Below are positions 1 to 4,709 of a DNA stretch of 7,216 bases, in pieces. The stretch is taken from assembly GCA_900765465.1 (NCBI GenBank), contig CAAFRM010000228.1, positions 1-7,216 on the forward strand, given 5' to 3'. The DNA comes from an uncultured Prevotella sp. (GTDB taxonomy: Bacteria; Bacteroidota; Bacteroidia; Bacteroidales; Bacteroidaceae). The number at the start of each line of letters is the position of its first letter. Within the stretch, counting starts at the first letter, position 1. Both the position numbers and the translations under genes were made by a program. The notes beneath the pieces were generated by a model. That model worked only from the letters and a program-made list of their open reading frames with translations. It did no database searches and had not been told where the DNA came from.

Positions 1-507
1 AAAGTAGACAGCTTTGTAAACCATCAGATGGACCCTATTCTGATGATGGACTTAGCTAAGGAATTCGTGCGCCTTTTCAAGGACATCAATTACAACAAGA
101 TTATTACTATCGAGGCTTCGGGCATCGCTCCTGCCATCATGGTGGGTTATCTGACCAATCTCCCTGTTGTCTTCGTCAAGAAAAAGCAGCCTAAGACCAT
201 GGAGGGTATGATTACCTCGGTGGTTCACTCTTTTACCAAAGACCGTGACTATACGGTATGTGTAAGCAACAGCTACCTGACTCCTGAAGACCGTGTTATC
301 TTCATCGACGACTTCCTCGCCAACGGTAACGCTTCCAAGGGTGTGATGGATCTCTGCGAGAAGGCTGGTGCCAAGATTGAGGCAATGGGCTTCATCATCG
401 AGAAGGCATTCCAGCATGGTGGTGATTTCCTGCGCAAGGAAGGAATCCGTTATGAGGCACTCGCCACAGTAGAGAGCCTGGATGATTGCAAGATTGTATT
501 GAAATAA
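1..507 (+). CDS. xpt: Xanthine phosphoribosyltransferase, 5'-truncated by window edge
   Basis: Cytoplasmic purine-salvage enzyme that joins xanthine to PRPP to give XMP. The frame is open from base 1 (KVDSFVNHQMDP), so the ATG at base 28 is internal: the block matches the N-terminal region of Bacillus subtilis Xpt (KVDSFLNHQIDP, recalled). About 20-25 residues are missing to the left; 168 are visible of a family length near 190. Visible hallmarks, numbered from base 1, are TIEASGIAPA (residues about 36-45), the Xpt-type SVVHSFTK segment (about 73-80), and the PRPP-binding loop VIFIDDFLANGNA (about 99-111) with its adjacent acidic pair. The C-terminus (RYEALATVESLDD) also follows the family. 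It is convergent with the esterase gene, with a palindrome-rich gap between them. No regulation is visible because its promoter side, where family members often carry a purine riboswitch, lies outside. Adenine or hypoxanthine transferase is less likely given the SVVHSFTK segment. Confidence 0.95.
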   Translation, partial: KVDSFVNHQMDPILMMDLAKEFVRLFKDINYNKIITIEASGIAPAIMVGYLTNLPVVFVKKKQPKTMEGMITSVVHSFTKDRDYTVCVSNSYLTPEDRVIFIDDFLANGNASKGVMDLCEKAGAKIEAMGFIIEKAFQHGGDFLRKEGIRYEALATVESLDDCKIVLK

Positions 508-574
508 ATAAGAATTATTGTAGAACATATCCCGCTAGGCATCCCGGCGGATTGGTGTGTTTGAAGAAAAGATA

Positions 575-640
575 TTTTTCCCTTAAGGCTAAAAATATTT
601 AGCCTTAAGGGAAAATAAATTTAGCCTTAAGGCTAAATAT
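575..640. repeat. Three tandem 22-bp palindromic units (CCTTAAGG core)
   Basis: The octamer palindrome CCTTAAGG occurs at 581-588, 603-610 and 625-632, exactly 22 bp apart. The units 575-596, 597-618 and 619-640 share AT-rich flanks (left TTTTTC or ATTTAG, right CTAAA or GAAAA). Units 1 and 2 form a perfect 18-bp inverted repeat (576-593 with 598-615) around a 4-nt AATA loop. Unit 3 is itself a perfect 20-bp palindrome (619-638). The half site CCTTAAGGCTAAA at 581-593 can pair with either copy of TTTAGCCTTAAGG (598-610 or 620-632), so alternative hairpins are possible. It lies between two convergent gene ends. It may stop or protect transcripts from both sides, but neither strand has a proper T-tract after the stem, so a canonical intrinsic terminator is not supported. 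A binding array for a dimeric protein is the alternative. Confidence 0.85.
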
Positions 641-672
641 ATGAGGATGTATCTTCTTGATAAGATGATGAC

Positions 673-1869
673 TTACTTGATAATACCTGCGGCATAGATT
701 CCCATGGCCTTGTATCCTGCCGGATTCGGGTGGAGCCAGTCGTTGCTGGCGTATTCCCGCTTCATCCTTCTGTCGTCATTCGGGTCTTGCAGCAGTTTGG
801 CAAAATCCAGGATGCCATCCACGTTTTTTGCCTGGCTGCGAATCCAGTCGTTCACGTAGAGACGGGCGGCTTCATGGAAATGACTGTAATAGCCGGCGCC
901 CTTGAAAGGCGTGATGGTGCCCAGGTAAACCTTCTTCTTCTGGGCTTTCGCCTTCCTTACCATTCCCTGTATACTTTCGATAATCTGGCGTGCCACCGTT
1001 TCGCTGTTGCCGCTCTTGGCTGCTCCGATGTCGTTGATGCCTTCGAAGATAATCACCTTCTTTACGCCGCTCTGCATCAGGATGTCACGGTCGAAGCGTT
1101 CCTTGGCGAGTGCTCCGAATCCGCCTGGCACGGTTACCCGGTTGTTGCCGATGCCCAGGTTCAATACGCCCTGGTTGGTTATCTTATGCTTCAGCTGCAG
1201 CATCTCCGACATGACGTCGGGCCATCGGTTCTGGGCATTATCCGTAGAGCATTTGCCGTCGGTGATGGAGTTGCCCATGATGGCGATGGCGCTCATGTTG
1301 TTGCTCATGGTATACACATCGATGCCGCTGATGTTGTACCAGTGGTTCTCTCTGAAAGCCTTCTCGAAGTTGGAGTGGGCGTTGGTTACACCTTTCATGA
1401 TATAAGAGGTGGTACGCGAACCCATGTGCACGGTGGGCACTTCGGGAGCCGAGGTGTAGTTGATGGTGATGGCTACACGCTCCAGGTTCCTGAGGTTGAA
1501 CTTCAGGGCGTCGCTCACTATCTGCTTGCCGGCAGGAATGACGGTCTTGTAGCTGTTGCCGAACTTGAAGTATTGTGCCGATTTGGCATCGATGCTGAAC
1601 GAGTCCTTGGCATGAGCGATGTAGATGGATCGGATCTCCACGGGTTGCATCGAATAGATGTTACTCAACTTGAGGCGAATCACGTCGCCTCCTATGCTTA
1701 CCTTTACCACCTGGCGCACCGAGCGGTTGGTCATGCAGTTGTTATAGGGCATAAATGATCTGACTACAGTTTGCGGAGCTGTGGCCCAGGTGCCTACCCA
1801 GTTCTGTGCGAAGGAATAAGTTGACAGGGCACAGAACACCATTAAAAAAACTAATAATCTTTTCATCAT
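673..1869 (-). CDS. Secreted SGNH/GDSL-family hydrolase (probable carbohydrate or acyl esterase)
   Basis: A predicted exported serine esterase of 398 residues. Residues 1-21 form a signal peptide (MMKRLLVFLMVF...YSFA, cleavage before Q22). The region about 23-190 opens with NWVGTWATAPQ and is the beta-rich N-terminal domain typical of this subgroup. The SGNH domain follows: block I GNSITDG (199-205, nucleophile Ser201), block II NLGIGNN (237-243), block III EGIND (276-280, oxyanion Asn279) and block V DWLHPN (377-382, Asp377 and His380). All four invariant positions are present, so it should be active. The start was chosen at the tandem ATG ATG (1869 or 1866) because it begins the signal peptide directly; an in-frame ATG at 1905 would add 12 residues and span the promoter. 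It is divergent from the MFS transporter gene and convergent with xpt. The substrate cannot be read from sequence; acetylated glycan is a family-level guess. Confidence 0.9.
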   Translation of the reverse strand: MMKRLLVFLMVFCALSTYSFAQNWVGTWATAPQTVVRSFMPYNNCMTNRSVRQVVKVSIGGDVIRLKLSNIYSMQPVEIRSIYIAHAKDSFSIDAKSAQYFKFGNSYKTVIPAGKQIVSDALKFNLRNLERVAITINYTSAPEVPTVHMGSRTTSYIMKGVTNAHSNFEKAFRENHWYNISGIDVYTMSNNMSAIAIMGNSITDGKCSTDNAQNRWPDVMSEMLQLKHKITNQGVLNLGIGNNRVTVPGGFGALAKERFDRDILMQSGVKKVIIFEGINDIGAAKSGNSETVARQIIESIQGMVRKAKAQKKKVYLGTITPFKGAGYYSHFHEAARLYVNDWIRSQAKNVDGILDFAKLLQDPNDDRRMKREYASNDWLHPNPAGYKAMGIYAAGIIK

Positions 1870-1874
1870 ACGTG

Positions 1875-1905
1875 CAAAGTTAGAGAGAAAAGCCAATAAA
1901 ACCAA
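1875..1905 (-). promoter_or_regulatory. Predicted Bacteroidota promoter of the esterase gene
   Basis: Read on the minus strand, TAACTTTG (plus-strand complement at 1875-1882) fits the Bacteroidota -7 consensus TAnnTTTG. A TTG (complement at 1903-1905) sits 20 bp upstream as the -33 element, the same spacing as the two other good promoters here. Its downstream edge is only 5 bases from the ATG at 1869, so transcription should begin at or within the tandem ATGs, implying a leaderless mRNA. The only upstream alternative, TAAATTTC, lacks the final G and a TTG partner. Confidence 0.55.
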
Positions 1906-1932
1906 GAAATTTAAAAACTTTTTTCATAAAAC

Positions 1933-1964
1933 TTTGGATAATAAGGGGAAAAGTTGTACCTTTG
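1933..1964 (+). promoter_or_regulatory. Predicted Bacteroidota promoter of the MFS transporter gene
   Basis: TTTG at 1933-1936, a 20-bp gap, then TACCTTTG at 1957-1964 match the Bacteroidota -33 and -7 elements. Transcription should start near 1970, leaving a leader of about 20 nt before the ATG at 1992. The leader has no recognisable Shine-Dalgarno sequence, which is common in this phylum. The -33 boxes of this promoter and the opposing esterase promoter are about 28 bp apart, so one regulator bound between them could act on both genes. Confidence 0.7.
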
Positions 1965-1991
1965 CCAAAAATTCTAACTAAATGTAAATCT

Positions 1992-3200
1992 ATGAGTTCA
2001 AGTAAAAGTTTTGCGATTCCATTGTCGTTCATTGGAATCATGTTTTTCTCATTAGGCTTTGCCTTGGGAATCAATTCATTGTTGGTGCCGGTGTTGCAGG
2101 GTTCGTTGGGTATCTCCAATGCAGCTTCTTATCTCATCATTGCGGCAACCTTCATTCCGTTTCTGGTATTCGGTTATCCGGCAGGTCTCACCATCAAGGC
2201 GATAGGCTATAAGAAGACGATGTCGCTGTCGTTCGTTATCTTTGCTGCGGCATTCTATCTCTTCATCCTTTCTGCCGATGAGAAGAGTTTCCCTCTCTTC
2301 CTGCTGGCTTCGTTTGTGAGTGGTGCTGCCAATGCCTATCTTCAGGCTTCGGTAAACCCTTACATCACCATCCTGGGTCCTCTGGATAGTGCGGCAAAGC
2401 GCATCAGTATGATGGGTATCTGCAACAAGCTGGCATGGCCTATCCCATCCATATTCATCGTGTGGCTGCTGGGTAAGGACGTGCATCTCATTGGCATCGA
2501 AGACCTCTCTAAGCCATTCTGGATTATCATCGTTGCCTTCCTGGCGCTGGGCGTGCTGGCATTCGTGGCTCCATTGCCTGAGGTGAAGGCTGCCGGAGAA
2601 GATGAGTCTGACGGCGAAGAGGCTGCAGCCTGTGCCTATGCTGCCACCAAAAATTCTGTGTTCCAGTTCACTCACTTGCTGTTGGGCTGTCTGGCATTGT
2701 TCCTCTATGTGGGTGTTGAAACCGTATCGCTCGGAACCCTGGTGGATTATGCCAACTCTCTGGGCTTGCCTGGTGCGGCAAACTATGCGTGGATTGCGCC
2801 TATCGGCATTGTCATCGGTTATATCTGTGGTATCATCTTGATACCTAAGTACATGAGTCAGGCTGTGGCATTGAAGCTCTGTTCGTTCCTGGCGATAGCA
2901 GGTGCTTTACTGGTGGTTCTTACTCCAGCCGAGATTTCCATCTATTTCATTTCGCTGATGGCATTGGGCTGCTCCCTGATGTGGCCTGCACTCTGGCCTT
3001 TGGCAATGGCAGATTTGGGTAAGTTTACCAAGGCAGGTTCTTCGTTGCTTATCATGGCGATGTTTGGCGGCGCCGTTCTTCCTACGCTTTATGGCAGTTT
3101 GAAGGATGCCGTAGGTGCTCAGCAGGCATATTGGCTCTGCCTTCCATGCTTCCTCTACATCCTGTATTACAGCATCCACGGATATAAGATCCGTTCATAA
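1992..3200 (+). CDS. MFS sugar transporter, FucP/GluP-like
   Basis: A 402-residue inner-membrane transporter with about twelve hydrophobic segments in two halves, separated by an acidic, Ala-rich cytoplasmic loop (about 197-222, with EDESDGEE). Family marks: YPAGLTIKAIGYKK (62-75) after TM2, the LQASVNPYITILGP block (117-130, compare LETAANPFVTVLGP in E. coli FucP), and YVGVET (239-244, compare YVGAE in GluP-type glucose/galactose carriers). This points to hexose or deoxyhexose uptake; the substrate is unknown. The start ATG 1992 was chosen over an in-frame TTG at 1962 because that TTG lies within the -7 promoter element and the N-terminus from 1992 aligns with the family. By recalled alignment, FucP Asp46 corresponds to Ser29 and Glu135 to Gln118, so the usual membrane acids are missing and Glu243 is one of the few left. 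It is divergent from the esterase and followed by its own terminator. Confidence 0.88.
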   Translation: MSSSKSFAIPLSFIGIMFFSLGFALGINSLLVPVLQGSLGISNAASYLIIAATFIPFLVFGYPAGLTIKAIGYKKTMSLSFVIFAAAFYLFILSADEKSFPLFLLASFVSGAANAYLQASVNPYITILGPLDSAAKRISMMGICNKLAWPIPSIFIVWLLGKDVHLIGIEDLSKPFWIIIVAFLALGVLAFVAPLPEVKAAGEDESDGEEAAACAYAATKNSVFQFTHLLLGCLALFLYVGVETVSLGTLVDYANSLGLPGAANYAWIAPIGIVIGYICGIILIPKYMSQAVALKLCSFLAIAGALLVVLTPAEISIYFISLMALGCSLMWPALWPLAMADLGKFTKAGSSLLIMAMFGGAVLPTLYGSLKDAVGAQQAYWLCLPCFLYILYYSIHGYKIRS

Positions 3201-3233
3201 TAGGGTGCATTTCATCCCCTATATATAATAATG

Positions 3234-3280
3234 TGTATCCTTATTGCTTTCTTCCAGGAAGAGCAGTAAGGATACATTTT
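3234..3280 (+). terminator. Intrinsic terminator after the MFS gene
   Basis: The left arm TGTATCCTTATTGC (3234-3247) pairs with GCAGTAAGGATACA (3263-3276, 14 bp with one T-G wobble). Inner TCTT/AAGA pairing extends the stem across 3250-3262. Four T residues follow at 3277-3280. It begins 33 bases after the stop codon at 3200 and ends the transporter transcript. Confidence 0.82.
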
Positions 3281-3300
3281 CTGTTTAAACAATCTTAAAA

Positions 3301-3334
3301 AATGGAGTCTTCGGTAACACCCCATTCTTTTTTT
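3301..3334 (+). terminator. Second, weaker terminator-like hairpin
   Basis: AATGG (3301-3305) pairs with CCATT (3322-3326); GT/AC and TT/AA pairs continue inward past two mismatches. A run of A precedes the stem, and C plus seven T residues (3328-3334) follow it. This looks like a backup terminator, but the interrupted stem makes it marginal. It occupies the DNA where the -33 element of the lipoprotein promoter would be expected, so a role there is possible. Confidence 0.4.
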
Positions 3335-3337
3335 AAG

Positions 3338-3345
3338 TAAATTTG
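3338..3345 (+). promoter_or_regulatory. Predicted -7 element of the fimbrial lipoprotein gene
   Basis: TAAATTTG fits TAnnTTTG exactly. At the 20-bp spacing used by the other promoters the -33 position (3314-3317) reads GTAA, so no -33 match is present. The promoter may be weak or need an activator. Transcription would begin near 3350. Confidence 0.45.
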
Positions 3346-3349
3346 CAGT

Positions 3350-3444
3350 AACGCAACTGTAACTAACAATCGTCTGTACCATTCGGTTGGCATTGCCGAT
3401 AACACTGGGATATTCCTGGCGTCTTACCTAAGTCTAGGTTAAAG
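3350..3444 (+). promoter_or_regulatory. 5' leader of the fimbrial lipoprotein gene
   Basis: About 95 nt lie between the inferred transcription start and the ATG at 3445. A small inverted repeat, ACCTA (3426-3430) and TAGGT (3435-3439) with a 4-nt loop, ends 5 bases before the start codon and could hide the ribosome entry site. A weaker TCGG/CCGA pair lies at 3383-3399. The lipoprotein frame stays open upstream to a TAA at 3400 but has no ATG there. No known riboswitch class was recognised. Confidence 0.3.
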
Positions 3445-4368
3445 ATGAAGAATTTTAGAAGCATAGGCCTGATGCTGGTCTTCGTAGCTAGCCTGTTGGT
3501 TAGCTGTACATCAGACAATGTGATGACTGGTTCATCACAAGTAGAAAACCAAGAGGTTGTGTTCAATCTCTTTGAGCATTCCATCTCCGGACTCGAAACG
3601 AGAGGCGATGAATCTGGCAATAAGGCATTGGCAGACTGTGGCTTGTTTTCGGAGCTGGAACTGGCTATGGTTCCTAAGGGGGGAACCATGAAGTCGGCGT
3701 ACTATTTTCGTCAGGATGACTCCATGGATAGTTTCGGACAGATGAAGCTTCTGCTTCCTACGGGTACTTATCAGCTTGTGATAGTAGCAGCCAATACACC
3801 TAAGCCTATCAATAAAGAGAATAGAATCAATATTAAGTCGCTTACTGAAGTTGATTTCCCGAACAATCAGGTTTCTGACATGGCTTACTGCTGTCAGGAG
3901 GTGACAGTCGCTTCTACAGGTAAAACTCAGACCATCGATTGTGTGCTTAAGCGTGCCGTGGCGTGTGTCACTTTGGAGACCACGGATAGGGTGCTTGACA
4001 ATCTGAAGTCTTTCAGCATCAACATATCGGGTAATTGCGGAAATGTGTTCAATCCGTCTACGGGGCATTGCTTGGCTACGGCACCCATCAATAAAGTGGC
4101 TAATGTGTCGAAATTGGCAGGTAAGGGTTTGACGCTTGATATCTATGTTCTTTTGGGTGAAGATGATGTGAGCGATGTTTCTTTGTCTACCACGGCTACG
4201 GCTACTGATGACAAGGTGATTAAATCTACGAGTTTCCAGGATGTTCATCTGGTCACAGGCAAGCGAACCACTTATAAGGGTCCATTCTTCAGTTATACCA
4301 ATAAAGTTTCGGTAAGTGTTACGGAAGCAGATATTACGGATTCCGGCTTTAGCAAGGTATTTGAGTAG
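3445..4368 (+). CDS. FimB/Mfa2-family fimbrial lipoprotein
   Basis: A 307-residue predicted outer-membrane or surface lipoprotein. The N-terminus MKNFRSIGLMLVFVASLLVSC is a lipoprotein signal peptide with lipobox LVSC and lipidated Cys21. The body follows the two-domain beta-sandwich pattern of Bacteroidota fimbrial anchor/tip proteins: a first strand EVVFNLFEH (37-45), LPTGTYQLVIVAANT (104-118), VDFPNNQVSDMAY (136-148), LKRAVACVTLETTD (168-181) and a closing TGKRTTYKGPFFS (271-283). Relatives anchor or cap type V pili. An Arg-Gly at 53-54 (LETRG) sits where pilins of this fold can be cut by a trypsin-like protease, so a pilin or tip role cannot be excluded. Seven further Cys residues (65, 149, 150, 166, 174, 198, 209) are more than I would expect for the family. 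No pilin gene is adjacent; it appears monocistronic, with a terminator 60 bases after the stop. Confidence 0.75.
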   Translation: MKNFRSIGLMLVFVASLLVSCTSDNVMTGSSQVENQEVVFNLFEHSISGLETRGDESGNKALADCGLFSELELAMVPKGGTMKSAYYFRQDDSMDSFGQMKLLLPTGTYQLVIVAANTPKPINKENRINIKSLTEVDFPNNQVSDMAYCCQEVTVASTGKTQTIDCVLKRAVACVTLETTDRVLDNLKSFSINISGNCGNVFNPSTGHCLATAPINKVANVSKLAGKGLTLDIYVLLGEDDVSDVSLSTTATATDDKVIKSTSFQDVHLVTGKRTTYKGPFFSYTNKVSVSVTEADITDSGFSKVFE

Positions 4369-4428
4369 AGCCTGGTTGCTTTTGCTTTGGGTAATGAATT
4401 GGAGGCAGAAAGTTAGAATCGTAAAATG

Positions 4429-4460
4429 GGCGGCAGTTTGTGTGAAACTGTCGCCTTTTT
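4429..4460 (+). terminator. Intrinsic terminator after the fimbrial lipoprotein gene
   Basis: GGCGGCAGTTT (4429-4439) pairs with AAACTGTCGCC (4445-4455) as an 11-bp stem with one G-T wobble and a 5-nt loop. Five T residues follow (4456-4460), and A residues upstream (4423-4426) can extend the stem. It separates the lipoprotein transcript from the SusC gene. Confidence 0.9.
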
Positions 4461-4543
4461 CTGTTAAATTATAGAATAAAGTGTGTGAAAACGGGTAGTT
4501 TATAACAAAATGCAGGTGAAAATGATATTTTTTTAGGAAAAAG

Positions 4544-4575
4544 TTTGGTGGTTTCATGAATAATGCTTAATTTTG
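4544..4575 (+). promoter_or_regulatory. Predicted Bacteroidota promoter of the SusC-like gene
   Basis: TTTG at 4544-4547, a 20-bp gap, then TAATTTTG at 4568-4575 match both elements of the Bacteroidota vegetative promoter exactly. This is the best promoter match in the window. Transcription should start near 4580-4582. Confidence 0.75.
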
Positions 4576-4581
4576 CACCCG

Positions 4582-4709
4582 ATAAATAATATTTTTAAAA
4601 TTTAAGTAAGTTTTAAAAATGGAGTTACACTTCGTAAGAAGTAAGGCTCAAATAACTGTAGAGAGAAAGAAATAATAAATATATTGTAATTATTTTAAAG
4701 AGAGAGATT
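4582..4709 (+). promoter_or_regulatory. Structured AT-rich 5' leader of the SusC-like gene
   Basis: About 128 nt separate the inferred transcription start from the ATG at 4710. The leader holds a perfect 10-bp inverted repeat (4591-4620) and a second hairpin, ACTTC/GAAGT at 4629-4642 with a GTAA loop. An ATG at 4619 opens an 18-codon frame ending at 4675. A purine run AAAGAGAGAGA (4697-4707) just before the start codon is the likely ribosome binding region. Together with the terminator and promoter this accounts for the 341-base gap 4369-4709; I see no other gene there. Confidence 0.45.
4591..4620. repeat. 10-bp perfect inverted repeat in the susC leader
   Basis: ATTTTTAAAA (4591-4600) and TTTTAAAAAT (4611-4620) are exact reverse complements around a 10-nt spacer. 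The arms are entirely A and T, so an RNA hairpin would be weak and part of the match could be chance in AT-rich DNA. The right arm overlaps the ATG of the possible upstream ORF. Confidence 0.6.

Noticed and set aside
575..640. Possible short CRISPR array
   Set aside because: The units are contiguous 22-bp palindromes with no unique spacers between them and no cas genes nearby.
651..666. ATCTT/AAGAT hairpin just past the esterase stop codon as its terminator
   Set aside because: The stem is only 5 bp with no T-tract after it on the minus strand; too weak to call.
730..1758. Long plus-strand open frame of 342 codons opposite the esterase
   Set aside because: It lies antisense to a complete SGNH hydrolase with all catalytic blocks; the His/Val/Gly-rich translation has no recognisable domain and is a codon-mirror artefact.
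1982..1987. ATG followed directly by TAA, a minimal start-stop in the MFS leader
   Set aside because: Too short to judge and easily due to chance in AT-rich DNA; no ribosome binding signal precedes it.
1962..1991. TTG start 10 codons upstream of the chosen MFS start
   Set aside because: The TTG lies inside the predicted -7 promoter element, so it would not be transcribed; ATG 1992 fits the family N-terminus.
2076..2675. Minus-strand open frame of 199 codons within the MFS gene
   Set aside because: Arg/Gln/Glu-rich shadow of a membrane protein gene, with no promoter or family motif.
3535..4557. Long minus-strand open frame of 340 codons opposite the fimbrial lipoprotein
   Set aside because: It is antisense to a gene with a clear lipobox and family motifs, crosses that gene's terminator, and has a composition unlike a real protein.
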